From contig JAUCGF010000119.1 of NCBI GenBank assembly GCA_030378005.1, positions 1 to 45,677 on the forward strand: 45,677 nucleotides of DNA, given 5' to 3'. The DNA comes from Desulfococcaceae bacterium HSG9. GTDB taxonomy: Bacteria > Desulfobacterota > Desulfobacteria > Desulfobacterales > JAUCGF01. The notes under the pieces are model-generated. The model saw only the letters and a program-made list of their open reading frames with translations, was not told the origin of the DNA and made no database searches. Positions 8,344 to 17,449 of this stretch are shown piece after piece. Both the position numbers and the translations under genes were made by a program. Position 1 is the first letter of the stretch, and each line of letters begins with the position of its first letter.

Positions 8344-11124
8344 CTATAAATTTTGAATTTTAGGTTGGTTCAGTTTGATAATTTTGGGGGTTATAAAAAT
8401 AAGTACTTCTTTGGAAGATTCAAGCTCTTGCTGCTCTTTAAAAAGCCAACCCAGTATAGGAATATCGGCCAGCCAAGGAAGTCGGGTTTCATTAATATTC
8501 TTATCTGATTTAATAATTCCTCCGATTACAACTGTTTCACTATCATTTACCAGAAGCTCGGTATTGATACTACCAGTGGCCGCGCCAATATCTCCGCCAA
8601 ATGTTTTGGGAACGTCGTTTGTCAAACTAATTGTCATTCTGATACGCTTGTCGCGCGTAACTTGAGGTGTAACCGTCAGTGTAAGCGTAATATCTTTCCA
8701 TTCAGTTGTGGTATTTCCAGAATCATCAAGTTTATTATAGGGAATCGAATCACCCTGAGTAATGGTGGCTGCAACACCATCTAATGTCAAAACTTTAGGC
8801 GAAGAAATGATTTTTCCCTCTCCAGTACCTTCCAGCGCTGTCAAACTGGCGGCAAGTAGAAGTTCAGACGTTATAATACGAGTAAATTCTAAACCGATTG
8901 TACCTGCCGACATTGCGGGGGTATTTTGTGAAATCATTCCGTATCCATAAGTGCCGCCCCATGTGTCAAAATCCCTTTGAGGGCCGATTCCGGCTTTACC
9001 AGTAGTCGCAGGGCCGCCTACATTTCCGACGCCGGCTTTATCGTAGTCTGATTCTATGCCTCCAAAAGCTGACCACCTGATTCCAAGGTCTCTGCTAAAA
9101 GAGGTGTTAACTTCTACAACTCGGGCTTCAATCAGCACCTGTTCGGTAATCAGGTCCAGTTGAGAAATAATTTTTCTTGCCGCATCAATAACATCAGGTA
9201 CATCCGTAATTACAATTTGATGAGTTTCAGCATGTACTTCGGCTTTGCCTCGCTCCGGTGTTAAAATCCCTTTAATTTGTGCTAAAATACTTTCAGGTTT
9301 GACATAATTTATGGGGAGGTACTCGGTTTGCAGCGGTTCAAGGGCTGCTTGATCTCGCTTGGCTTTCATAGACGCTTCGATAATTTCATTTTTTTCTTCT
9401 TCTTCCTTTTTTAACCTTGGAAGCGTCGCGATACGAATTATATCACCTTCATAAACCATCCCCAAAGAGTTCATTTTGAGAATCAATTCCAAAACCTGAT
9501 CCCATGGTACGGGTTTATCAAGCGTCAGCGTCACCTTGCCATTTACCTCATCATCAATGGCAAAGTTTTTCTTGCTAACTTCCCTCAAAATTCGAAAAAC
9601 ATTTTTAATATCGGTCTGGTAAAAATCAAGCGAAATTTTTTCCCCTACATATTTTTGTGTTGTTTCAGTTGCCGATGAAACTTTACTATTCGTTTTGTTT
9701 AAGACTGTACTATCCGACGGGGTACCGGATGAAGTTTGCGTATCATTGTCTTTTAATTCCACCGATGCTATGGTAGCTGAAGGTTTCGGTAGCATTGCTG
9801 ATGGATTCAAAGTAATTTTAAGCAAATTACCTTCCTGCTCAACATTATATGGTACCGCCTCACGCAACAAGATAGCAATATCAGTCGCTCCTGACCTTTG
9901 TTGCGGGGTTATCCGATCAACCGCACTCTCGAAATGAGTTGTAATCAACGGACGCCTACGGTACTTTGGAATACGGGTGTTAAAAAGAGATACTTTCAGT
10001 TGCTTGGCACCCTGTTTATTTACATCATATCTAACCGGATTCGTTGTTCCGATAATAATCATAGAACGCCCATCTGCGGTACTCTGGAAATCAATCCGAT
10101 TTATCAAAGCGCGGCCATATCTTTTCTTGCCTGGAATGGTTTTAGGCTGTAATGTTCGGCTATCCGATGATTGTACCGGTTCGTCCGCAACTGAAAGCCC
10201 CGGAACCTTATTATCACCATTAGTTACCAAAGGTGATTTGACAGAGCCGACATTTATTAACAAGCCGTCATCGGTTGAGTAAGCGGAAAAATTATTCAGA
10301 TATTTTTTATGGGTTTCCAGCACTAAGCGTACACGGTCTGGATAACCGTAATAACGCACCGCCTTAACCCATTCAGTGTTTACAGAAATTGTCTGTTCTC
10401 TCTGATACTGACTTTTCACGTTAAACATTTCGAAAACAATTCGTGCCGGACTATCCATAGTTGATGAACGATAATCTTTGATCGCCCCATCAGCCTGGAC
10501 GGAGATGTTGACACTTTCATCTAATTCTGTCGCAGACACGGTGCGGATATTATTGGCAGTTAAACGCGTTTTTTGTTCAGGTTCAATAGGTTCGATATCA
10601 GATTCGTCGAATGACTGAGGAACTTTGCCAGGCTTACCGTAAAGTATTGACGAAGATGCGTCATCAACATCTCTAAGTACGACTTTTAGCCCTTCATCTT
10701 CCTGAATAATATCATAAGACACTTCTTTTAGTAATAATATTTCAAGGCGCACACCAAGACCGTCATCAGTTAATTTAGTTGCTTTGATTGATTTGACAAT
10801 ATCACTATCAGGTGTGTAAATCGTTTTTAAATCAGGTGCGACGGTTTCCGGCAGATAAAGGATCACACCAAGCGGATAGGGCTGTTTAATAGAAGTAGCC
10901 GTTAAGAGCCGTTCTGATTTCAGCAGTACTCCGAAACCATCTGCTTCATCAGTAGTAATAATACTGGTAATCATCTTTGTCGATGTTACATCACGATTTT
11001 CAGAGTTAGCTGTTCGTTCTACTCTGGTGGCAGGGCCGCAGGCAAATCCCCATGCAGTAATTGCAAGTAAAATAAAATACAATTTTCTACGGCTTTTAAA
11101 GATAGGAGTTTTCACACTCATCAT
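8344..11124 (-). CDS. pilQ: type IV pilus secretin PilQ
   Basis: A 926-residue outer-membrane secretin through which the type IV pilus exits. After a signal segment with a possible lipid Cys (GFACG, about 29) come several AMIN peptidoglycan-binding domains (about 50-150, 195-290, 350-440). Then follow a secretin N0/STN domain (about 497-580, DFYQTDIKNVFRILREVS), an N1 domain (about 600-680) and the secretin barrel (about 740-915, with SSPKVLTLDG, VTPQVT and LPWLADIPILGWLF). The long, AMIN-rich N-terminus suits delta-type PilQ. The ATG overlaps the pilP stop by one base. Confidence 0.95.
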   Translation of the reverse strand: MMSVKTPIFKSRRKLYFILLAITAWGFACGPATRVERTANSENRDVTSTKMITSIITTDEADGFGVLLKSERLLTATSIKQPYPLGVILYLPETVAPDLKTIYTPDSDIVKSIKATKLTDDGLGVRLEILLLKEVSYDIIQEDEGLKVVLRDVDDASSSILYGKPGKVPQSFDESDIEPIEPEQKTRLTANNIRTVSATELDESVNISVQADGAIKDYRSSTMDSPARIVFEMFNVKSQYQREQTISVNTEWVKAVRYYGYPDRVRLVLETHKKYLNNFSAYSTDDGLLINVGSVKSPLVTNGDNKVPGLSVADEPVQSSDSRTLQPKTIPGKKRYGRALINRIDFQSTADGRSMIIIGTTNPVRYDVNKQGAKQLKVSLFNTRIPKYRRRPLITTHFESAVDRITPQQRSGATDIAILLREAVPYNVEQEGNLLKITLNPSAMLPKPSATIASVELKDNDTQTSSGTPSDSTVLNKTNSKVSSATETTQKYVGEKISLDFYQTDIKNVFRILREVSKKNFAIDDEVNGKVTLTLDKPVPWDQVLELILKMNSLGMVYEGDIIRIATLPRLKKEEEEKNEIIEASMKAKRDQAALEPLQTEYLPINYVKPESILAQIKGILTPERGKAEVHAETHQIVITDVPDVIDAARKIISQLDLITEQVLIEARVVEVNTSFSRDLGIRWSAFGGIESDYDKAGVGNVGGPATTGKAGIGPQRDFDTWGGTYGYGMISQNTPAMSAGTIGLEFTRIITSELLLAASLTALEGTGEGKIISSPKVLTLDGVAATITQGDSIPYNKLDDSGNTTTEWKDITLTLTVTPQVTRDKRIRMTISLTNDVPKTFGGDIGAATGSINTELLVNDSETVVIGGIIKSDKNINETRLPWLADIPILGWLFKEQQELESSKEVLIFITPKIIKLNQPKIQNL

Positions 11125-12224
11125 TATAACTCTCCGATCGGTTTTTTGATTTTCATCAATCTTTCTATTGTTATGGGGTCATTATGTGAATCAACACCCT
11201 CTTCTTCGACAACTACCTGGTCAGCTGATATTTCAACAATATGACCTTCTTTGATCCCAATGGGCGTCCCTTTCTGTATAATATAACCCTTGCCGTCAGC
11301 CAGTTGCACCAACGCTAAATTACCACTCGGGGCTCGAATTATACCGACGAGTTGTAACTGGTCGATATCAAATTGTTCCAACGGCCCCCTATGTCTTTGT
11401 TTTTTGGGTTTAGCCTTAAGTTCTTTTTTGGGTTTGATAAAGGGAGCAAAAGGATCGATCCGTCCTTTAGGATTATAATAACTGGTTGTTTCTTCAGACC
11501 CCATAGATGCTTCCACATCGCTTTGAATATCAGAGAGATGTGTCTCAATTCCACTATCTTGGTTTTCTGTATCATCTTTTTGGGAAAATTGTGACACATC
11601 TGTTTCGGGCGTAATTTTTTTAATAGAATTATCTTTGGGTTTCGTAGAATCCTTGATGGAGGGAGTGATATTTTTTTTACCTGTTGATGACTGCGATGGC
11701 TTGGAATCATCCGACACTATATCCGGTATCTTTTTCAGGTCCGTTTTTTCAGCATCATCAGATATAACTGGCTCTGAGGGTTTTTGTTGAGATGGTACAG
11801 GCGGTATGTCGTTATCTTGGACGATATTTTCATTTGAGGCCGTCGGTGGCGGGATGTTTATCTTTTTGGTAGCCGTTTTTTGGGGTTTAGGCGGTGTGCC
11901 GCTGCCTGCTGGCGGAGGTTTGAAGTTTATCTTTTTAGTAACCGTTTTTTGGGGTTCAGGCGGTATGTCGCTATCTTGGACGATATTTTCATTTGAGGCC
12001 ATCGGTGGCGGGATGTTTATCTTTTTGGTAGCCGTTTTTTGGGGTTCAGGTGATGTGTCGCTATCTTGGGCGATATTTTCATTTGAGGCCGTCGGTGGCG
12101 GGATGTTTATCTTTTTGGTAGCCGTTTTTTGGGGTTCAGGTGATTCTTCACTTCCACACCCACCCCAAATAAAAATGTAGAAAATAATGGTTATCAAGCT
12201 TGATAGCTTTATTAGTAAGTGCAT
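11124..12224 (-). CDS. pilP: type IV pilus assembly lipoprotein PilP with tandem repeats
   Basis: About 366 residues from the ATG at 12224, chosen because it gives a clean lipoprotein signal ending in WGGC; a TTG 42 bases further upstream is open but poor. The C-terminal ~110 residues are the PilP domain (GRIDPFAPF, then LEQFDIDQLQLVGII and the loop ADGKGYIIQKGTPIG), which binds the N0 domain of PilQ and links it to PilN/PilO. The N-terminal ~110 mature residues are four tandem copies of a ~30-residue Pro/Lys unit (PEPQKTATKKINIPPP...), then a Lys/Ser-rich linker. This makes it about twice the usual PilP length. Confidence 0.92.
   Translation of the reverse strand: MHLLIKLSSLITIIFYIFIWGGCGSEESPEPQKTATKKINIPPPTASNENIAQDSDTSPEPQKTATKKINIPPPMASNENIVQDSDIPPEPQKTVTKKINFKPPPAGSGTPPKPQKTATKKINIPPPTASNENIVQDNDIPPVPSQQKPSEPVISDDAEKTDLKKIPDIVSDDSKPSQSSTGKKNITPSIKDSTKPKDNSIKKITPETDVSQFSQKDDTENQDSGIETHLSDIQSDVEASMGSEETTSYYNPKGRIDPFAPFIKPKKELKAKPKKQRHRGPLEQFDIDQLQLVGIIRAPSGNLALVQLADGKGYIIQKGTPIGIKEGHIVEISADQVVVEEEGVDSHNDPITIERLMKIKKPIGEL
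11799..12140. repeat. ~90-bp tandem repeats in pilP
   Basis: Three nearly identical ~90-bp units and one shortened, diverged unit (about 11889-11958) lie head to tail. Each includes the plus-strand block GGTGGCGGGATGTTTATC or a variant. They encode the repeated PEPQKTATKKIN segment of PilP. High nucleotide identity indicates recent duplication or gene conversion. Confidence 0.88.
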
Positions 12225-12309
12225 AGATTTATCTCGTATCACAATTTCAAGTTTCAATAGTGCCAAAATTGAGGTCTCAAGTTACTCGCCAGTCATAAGA
12301 TCATCTAGT

Positions 12310-12339
12310 CTGCTAAAATCATAACATTGATTTTAGCAG
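12310..12339. other. perfect hairpin between pilO and pilP
   Basis: A 12-bp perfect inverted repeat (CTGCTAAAATCA and its complement) with a 6-base loop lies in the spacer between pilO and pilP. No T run follows on the minus strand, so it is not a standard terminator. It could set mRNA processing or partial attenuation between the inner-membrane and outer-membrane halves of the pil operon. Confidence 0.6.
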
Positions 12340-12379
12340 TTTCAATAATTTCAAAATGTTGTGCAATAACTTAAAATCT

Positions 12380-12991
12380 CTATTTTTTTTTAGGTTTTTC
12401 TTCTTTAGGCTTTTCTATAAACATATACGTCATAGCGGTGCATGACATTTTTTTAAGGCCTTTGATGTCGGAATCAACCATTTTGATGTTGCGTATGTTT
12501 ACAATTCGGTTTAACTTAGCAACTTTATCAAAAAATTCTCCCACATTATGATAACCTCCCGCGACTTGTACAGCAATGGGGATTTCGGCATAAAAATCTT
12601 TACTAACCGCATCTTTGCGTTCAAATAAAAGGAATTCCAAATTAGAATCATGTCCAGCCCTTGAAATATTGATAAGAAGAGATGGAATTTCTTTGCCTTC
12701 CGGAAGCGATTTTTTTACACGGAGAAATTCAACCTCTGCTTCTTTCATATCATTGCGAAATTTTTCAATATCTTTTGCTTGTCGTTTAGCATTTTCAAGT
12801 TCAGTCGTAAGTTTGCTAAGTTCATCCTCTTTTTTATTAATTTCTTCAAATTTAGGCATATAAGCCAGCCAATAAAAAAGGCCGACAATAAGGACAAATG
12901 TCACGCAACATATAATTATGAGATGCACCTTATCAAGGTCACCGATTTTAGCCAGCAAAGGATCTATTTTATCGAAAAAAGGTTTTAACAT
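12380..12991 (-). CDS. pilO: type IV pilus inner-membrane protein PilO
   Basis: A 203-residue bitopic protein: a short cytoplasmic N-terminus, one TM helix (about 23-43, ending FYWLAYMP), a coiled coil (about 45-85, EEINKKEDELSKLTTELENA) and a periplasmic ferredoxin-like domain. It pairs with PilN in the alignment complex between PilM/PilC and PilP/PilQ. The C-terminus ends in a Lys/Glu-rich tail. There are about 175 bases before it back to pilN and about 155 after it to pilP. Confidence 0.92.
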   Translation of the reverse strand: MLKPFFDKIDPLLAKIGDLDKVHLIIICCVTFVLIVGLFYWLAYMPKFEEINKKEDELSKLTTELENAKRQAKDIEKFRNDMKEAEVEFLRVKKSLPEGKEIPSLLINISRAGHDSNLEFLLFERKDAVSKDFYAEIPIAVQVAGGYHNVGEFFDKVAKLNRIVNIRNIKMVDSDIKGLKKMSCTAMTYMFIEKPKEEKPKKK

Positions 12992-13167
12992 TTCATTGAA
13001 TATTACTTAAATTTAAGTTTAAATTAAGGAGCGGGTTTAACATGGCTTCCAATTTCGGAGTGCAGGATTTTGATTGAGATGCCAAGCGCAAACTAAAGAT
13101 TTCATACACTTAATTTATAGCCTGATTTTCTAAACGGAGCAAGTTATTTTTCATTCCTAATCCCAAT

Positions 13168-13749
13168 TTAGTTCTTATCTTTCTTCTCTTCTTCAGGTTC
13201 TTCAGGTTCGTTGGGGTTACGGTTTATAAAGCTTAATTTAAACTTTTTCAATTTCAAGCCATCTCGGTTAAACTGCATAATCGGCCCCAGTTGAACGTCC
13301 GAAAATTTCTTTTCAAGTTGTTTCATATAATCAGCAATGGTTCTATCATCCAATGCGACGCCGGCAATATTGATGTTTTTATCCTTTTCTACAAAATTGA
13401 TCAGCTTCATCCTTTTCGGAATCATTAACTCACTCATCGTTTCAAGCAGAATAACAGGTTCTTTACGATTTTTCGAAAGGCCTTTGATAACTTCAATTTT
13501 CTTTTTTAAGGTTCCAAGCTCTTTTTTGATACTGTCAATTTCAGCTAAAATCTTTTTAAATTTGGCGAGTTCCTGTTGTGTATTTTTAATGTCAGTTTCT
13601 AATGCAGCAATATTACTTTTTAAATGGCTATTGTACAAAAATAAAATGAAACCGAGCGCAAAAACGCCTATTAAAAAAATGGCCGCTTTGCGACGATTTT
13701 CTCTTTTAATACGTTCGTCTCGATATGGTAAAAGGTTAATGCGTATCAT
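13168..13749 (-). CDS. pilN: type IV pilus inner-membrane protein PilN
   Basis: A 193-residue protein. The N-terminal MIRINLLPYR is the conserved PilN motif that docks into PilM. A TM helix (about 22-41) is followed by a coiled coil (about 45-90) and a periplasmic ferredoxin-like domain, ending in an acidic/basic tail (EPEEEKKDKN). The start overlaps the pilM stop by four bases (ATGA), indicating translational coupling. Confidence 0.93.
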   Translation of the reverse strand: MIRINLLPYRDERIKRENRRKAAIFLIGVFALGFILFLYNSHLKSNIAALETDIKNTQQELAKFKKILAEIDSIKKELGTLKKKIEVIKGLSKNRKEPVILLETMSELMIPKRMKLINFVEKDKNINIAGVALDDRTIADYMKQLEKKFSDVQLGPIMQFNRDGLKLKKFKLSFINRNPNEPEEPEEEKKDKN

Positions 13750-14801
13750 TTATCATTCACTCTTCTTAATGCCAACCCCATGCATATCGCGGACTGAGGG
13801 GCGATTTGTTCCATAAAAGCGGGGTCTAACGATCTGTTGCTACTCTTAAATTTTTTAAACGGATCAATTTTTACGACTTCCGCCGAAGTTTCCGCTTGCA
13901 AAAGTTTATTAAATTCCGCAATATTAGCCCCTCCTCCGCTCAAAACAATGCGTTGTATTTGTTCATCCGGATTTGTCGAATAGAAAAAATCAAATGCGCG
14001 CCGAATTTCCGTACACCAGTCGCCAATGACGGAATCTAATATTTTTCTGAATCGTTCGGGTGGAATCCGTTCCGACTGTCCGCTTAACTTAATATGCTCT
14101 GCTTCATCTAACGAACAATCCGCAATAGAGGCGATTTTTTGGTTAATCTGCACAGAGCCCAATGATACGTCTCGCATCAGTTGAGATTGATCTTCAATTA
14201 GAATGTTCAGTGATGTCTTGGTATTACCGATATCGATCAATGCAACACATTCATCTTTAAGATCGTAACAGACTTCATATATATTTTGCAAAGCAAACGC
14301 GTCAACATCAATAACTTTAGTAGTCAATCCCGCCATATCAAGTAAGCTTATGTATTCGGCAATCATTTCTTTTTTAGCCGCTACAAGAAGAACGTTCATT
14401 TGTTCAGGATCATCTTCATCTTCATTCAGAATTTGAAAATCCAAATTGACATCACTGATATCAAAAGGAATGTATTGTTCCGCTTCGGTTTGGATAGCAT
14501 CCTGCAACTGTTCTTCAGACATGGTCTGAACGTTAATACGCTTAACGATCACAGAATAACCTCCTACAGATAAGGCGATATTGCGTGTTTTGATTTTATT
14601 GCGTTTAAACATGTGGCGAATTGTATCTGCAAGGGTTTCCGGATCATTGATAGTGCCATCTTCAATTAATCCTGACGGAATATCAGTGGCAGCAAAGTTT
14701 TTTAATGTCTGATTTTTTTTCGTTGCCACGACTTCCGCCGCTTTAATCGTTTTAGAACCGATATCCAAACCTACAAGATGGGTTTTATTTCCTAAAATCA
14801 T
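13746..14801 (-). CDS. pilM: type IV pilus actin-like ATPase PilM
   Basis: A 351-residue cytoplasmic protein with the actin/FtsA fold. The phosphate-1 loop is VGLDIGSKTIKAAEV (about 9-23), phosphate-2 is ALIDIGNTKTSLNI near residue 190, and the adenosine motif is VLSGGGANI near residue 292. It binds the PilN N-terminus and couples the cytoplasmic ATPases to the envelope-spanning complex. It is the first gene of pilMNOPQ and follows a sigma-70 promoter. Confidence 0.95.
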   Translation of the reverse strand: MILGNKTHLVGLDIGSKTIKAAEVVATKKNQTLKNFAATDIPSGLIEDGTINDPETLADTIRHMFKRNKIKTRNIALSVGGYSVIVKRINVQTMSEEQLQDAIQTEAEQYIPFDISDVNLDFQILNEDEDDPEQMNVLLVAAKKEMIAEYISLLDMAGLTTKVIDVDAFALQNIYEVCYDLKDECVALIDIGNTKTSLNILIEDQSQLMRDVSLGSVQINQKIASIADCSLDEAEHIKLSGQSERIPPERFRKILDSVIGDWCTEIRRAFDFFYSTNPDEQIQRIVLSGGGANIAEFNKLLQAETSAEVVKIDPFKKFKSSNRSLDPAFMEQIAPQSAICMGLALRRVNDK

Positions 14802-14899
14802 AATCTATACTCATCAGTAATTTCAATTTTTGCTACATCATCTTTATAGCATGATGATATATTTCTCTTTTAAAAACACAAATTCACTAAATTGTGCTA

Positions 14900-14928
14900 T
14901 TTATCGCCTTTTATCAGATTTATGTCAA
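14900..14928 (-). promoter_or_regulatory. sigma-70-type promoter of pilMNOPQ
   Basis: On the minus strand, TTGACA (14923-14928) is followed 17 bases later by GATAAA (14900-14905). The -35 box is perfect and the -10 box matches at four of six positions. It lies about 100 bases before the pilM ATG. No sigma-54 motif is seen here, unlike the PEP-CTERM gene. Confidence 0.6.
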
Positions 14929-15037
14929 GATAATTATATCCGAATGTTATTATCCCTTTCCTTTTTCATCATCTGAATCGGAAGATCGGCAAAATGTTTC
15001 TTCAACTATAGCAATCGCACAGGTTGAAAAATTATAA

Positions 15038-15127
15038 GGATATTCGATTTCAAAACGAACGGTTTATGATAATGTTGAATTCAATAGAGTTGCGCCTGGA
15101 TTTGTCATTCAGATAGGAATGAAATAA
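15038..15127 (+). pseudogene. cyclophilin (peptidyl-prolyl isomerase) remnant
   Basis: An open stretch encodes TVYDNVEFNRVAPGFVIQIG then a stop at 15125. It lines up with the cyclophilin signature Y-D-x-x-x-F-H-R-V-x-P-G-F-x-I-Q-x-G. The key His is Asn and the Q-G-G end is Q-I-G. Only about 20 codons are recognisable and no start or remaining domain is present, so this is a decayed fragment. Confidence 0.6.
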
Positions 15128-15208
15128 TTAAATATCATTTAATTATTTTATAGCACAAAAATTTAAAAGATGAAAGTCTTTTTTGTACTTTTTTACTTTT
15201 CTTTTTTC

Positions 15209-15237
15209 TTGACAATAAATTTCGAATCTAATAATTG
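15209..15237 (+). promoter_or_regulatory. candidate sigma-70 promoter of korDABC
   Basis: TTGACA at 15209-15214, 17-base spacer, then TAATTG at 15232-15237. The -35 box is perfect, the -10 box is weak. It lies 38 bases before the korD ATG. Confidence 0.5.
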
Positions 15238-15275
15238 AGTCAACGTATCTTACTTGTTACTGAAGGGAATTTTGT

Positions 15276-15479
15276 ATGGCTAAACCGATTTTAAAGGAAC
15301 ACCTTATCAACAGGGATTGGTGTAAAGGATGTGGCATCTGTGTCGCTTTCTGTCCTAAACATGTTCTGGAACTGGATAGAGATGAAAAGGTGTTTGCCGC
15401 GCGTCCCGAAGATTGTATTTGTTGTAAACAGTGTGAACTCAGATGCCCTGATCTGGCCATTGAAATCCTCACCGAATAG
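15276..15479 (+). CDS. korD: 2-oxoacid:ferredoxin oxidoreductase, delta (ferredoxin) subunit
   Basis: A 67-residue 2[4Fe-4S] ferredoxin with cysteines in CKGCGICVAFCPKHVLEL (about 13-30) and CICCKQCELRCPDLAIEI (about 47-64). In the four-subunit KorDABC enzyme it passes electrons to free ferredoxin. It is the first gene of a tight four-gene operon (gap of 9 bases to korA). The order D-A-B-C and sequence type favour 2-oxoglutarate (Kor) over pyruvate or indolepyruvate as substrate. Confidence 0.88.
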   Translation: MAKPILKEHLINRDWCKGCGICVAFCPKHVLELDRDEKVFAARPEDCICCKQCELRCPDLAIEILTE

Positions 15480-15488
15480 GGGTTTATT

Positions 15489-16637
15489 ATGAATGCAAAC
15501 ATAAAATTTGTTCAGGGAAATGAAGCGTGTGTTGAAGGCGCTCTGTACGCGGGACTTGATTTTTTCGCAGGCTATCCGATTACGCCTTCCACCGAAATCA
15601 TGGAGCATCTGGCTGCCCGACTTCCTCGTCAAGGCGGCAAGTTTATTCAGATGGAAGATGAAATCGCCTCCATGTGCGCTATTATCGGAGCTTCCCTTAC
15701 CGGGCGAAAAGTGATGACAGCCACAAGCGGCCCGGGTTTTTCTCTGAAACAGGAAGCTTTAGGTTTCGCTATCATGGCGGAAATTCCCTGTGTTGTCGTT
15801 AATGTGCAGCGCGGCGGCCCCTCAACCGGCAACCCCACCCATGTCAGCCAGGGGGATGTCAACCAATCGCGTTGGGGCGTTCATGGCGATCATGCGATTG
15901 TCACGCTCACCGCATCCAATCATCAGGATGTTTTCAAAATGACGGTTGAAGCGTTTAATATTGCCGAGACGTATCGCACACCGGTGATTCTTCTTTTCGA
16001 TGAAGTCGTGGGGCATCTGCGGGAAAAGTTGGTTATCCCTGACGAGGGCGAAATTCCCCTTGTCAAAAGGTTGCGTACTGCGGTTAAAGAGGGCACTGAT
16101 TACCATCCTTATCTTCCGCGTGAAGACGGCCGTTTGCCCATGTCCGATTTCGGCAGTGTACACCGGTACAATGTTACCGGTTTATATCATGACATGTGGG
16201 GTTTTCCCACCGATGATCCCAAGATCGTCAAAGGCCTTCAACGTCATCTCGTGGATAAAATCGAAAGTAATGCTCATCAGGTTCAAAAATATAAAGAGTT
16301 TTATCTTGATGATGCCGAATGCATTCTGATTTCGTATGGTTCGTCGGCCCGATCCGCACTGCATGTCGTCAAGAACCGGAGACTCCGAGGTGAAAAACTC
16401 GGTTTAATCGAATTGCAGACGTTATGGCCCTTTCCCAGCCAACTGATTCGTGAAAGATGTGAGCAAGCCCATTATGTATTGGTGGTTGAAATGAATATGG
16501 GACAAATTCTGAGGGAAGTTAAAAACGCTGTTAATTTTCCGGAAAAAGTCTTTCTGGCGAACCGGATTGACGGAAGCCTTATATCGGACGCCGATATTCG
16601 CAATATACTGCGCATCATTCAGGGCAAAGGAGTTTAA
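15489..16637 (+). CDS. korA: 2-oxoglutarate:ferredoxin oxidoreductase, alpha subunit
   Basis: A 382-residue subunit with the pyrimidine-binding domain of the TPP enzyme: GYPITPSTEIMEHLA (about 29-43), the catalytic-type MEDEIASMCAIIGAS, and TSGPGFSLKQEALGFAIMAE. Domain II (about 250-380) is the transketolase-C-like part (ISYGSSARSA). The gene lies between korD and korB (2-base gap). The enzyme makes or uses succinyl-CoA with CO2 and reduced ferredoxin in the TCA cycle of anaerobes, in either direction. Confidence 0.92.
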   Translation: MNANIKFVQGNEACVEGALYAGLDFFAGYPITPSTEIMEHLAARLPRQGGKFIQMEDEIASMCAIIGASLTGRKVMTATSGPGFSLKQEALGFAIMAEIPCVVVNVQRGGPSTGNPTHVSQGDVNQSRWGVHGDHAIVTLTASNHQDVFKMTVEAFNIAETYRTPVILLFDEVVGHLREKLVIPDEGEIPLVKRLRTAVKEGTDYHPYLPREDGRLPMSDFGSVHRYNVTGLYHDMWGFPTDDPKIVKGLQRHLVDKIESNAHQVQKYKEFYLDDAECILISYGSSARSALHVVKNRRLRGEKLGLIELQTLWPFPSQLIRERCEQAHYVLVVEMNMGQILREVKNAVNFPEKVFLANRIDGSLISDADIRNILRIIQGKGV

Positions 16638-16639
16638 GC

Positions 16640-17443
16640 ATGGCTGTTAAAGACTACATCAGAGAAAGGTTTTTCCCGCATATATGGTGTCAGGGATGCG
16701 GACACGGGATGGTGCTGAACGGCTTGCTCAGAGCGGTCGAGGCACTGGGAATGAGTAAAAATGAAATTGTGATGGTTTCCGGTATCGGATGTTCATCCCG
16801 AATTTCAGGCTATTTGGATTTCCACACACTTCACACCTTACATGGCCGCGCCCTTGCTTTCGCGACAGGCGTGAAAATGAGCCTGCCCGCTTTAAATATT
16901 ATCGTACCCATGGGCGATGGAGACGCTTTGGCGATTGGCGGCAACCATTTTATTCATGCCGCCCGCCGCAATATTGATCTGACAGCCATTGTGATGAATA
17001 ACCGCATTTACGGGATGACCGGCGGACAGTTTTCGCCTTTATCGGGATATGGCACCAAGGAGACCACAGCACCTTACGGCAATATTGATCATACGTTTGA
17101 TATTTCGGCACTTTCGATAGCTGCCGGTGCCACTTTTGTGGCCCGCACCACCGCTTTTCATGTACAGCAATTGAGCCAACTTATTAAAGCCGGAATCTTG
17201 CATGAAGGTTTCTCCGTTATTGAAGTGATGTCTCAATGCCCCACCTATTTCGGACGTAAGAACAAATTGGGCGGGGCGGTTGAAATGCTCCGGAATTTCA
17301 AAGAGATAACTACCCCTAAAGGCTCCAAAGCCAAACAGGCCAACCCCGAATTGATTGAGCGCGGTATTTTGCATCAGATCGAACAGCCCGAATACTGTAA
17401 TGCTTATGAGCAAATGACGGCCCTGGCGCAAAAGGGCAAGTAA
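16640..17443 (+). CDS. korB: 2-oxoglutarate:ferredoxin oxidoreductase, beta subunit
   Basis: A 267-residue TPP-binding subunit. The TPP/Mg motif GDGDALAIGGNH runs through to VMNNRIYGMTGGQ near residues 93-130. Conserved Cys residues in WCQGCGHG (about 16-23), IGCSS (near 52) and CPTYFGRKN (near 198) fit a [4Fe-4S] cluster ligand set. It pairs with KorA to form the active site. The downstream gap to korC is 6 bases. Confidence 0.93.
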   Translation: MAVKDYIRERFFPHIWCQGCGHGMVLNGLLRAVEALGMSKNEIVMVSGIGCSSRISGYLDFHTLHTLHGRALAFATGVKMSLPALNIIVPMGDGDALAIGGNHFIHAARRNIDLTAIVMNNRIYGMTGGQFSPLSGYGTKETTAPYGNIDHTFDISALSIAAGATFVARTTAFHVQQLSQLIKAGILHEGFSVIEVMSQCPTYFGRKNKLGGAVEMLRNFKEITTPKGSKAKQANPELIERGILHQIEQPEYCNAYEQMTALAQKGK

Positions 17444-17449
17444 AAGGAT

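Larger units (their letters stand above)
14802..15275. other. divergent intergenic region between pilM and korD
   Basis: This 474-base AT-rich spacer holds the pilM promoter (14900-14928), a cyclophilin remnant (15038-15127) and a candidate kor promoter (15209-15237). I see no intact gene or recognised RNA in the rest. Confidence 0.6.

Noticed and set aside
11339..11710. A 123-codon minus-strand frame within pilP
   Set aside because: It is a phase-shifted shadow of the Lys/Ser-rich linker and PilP domain.
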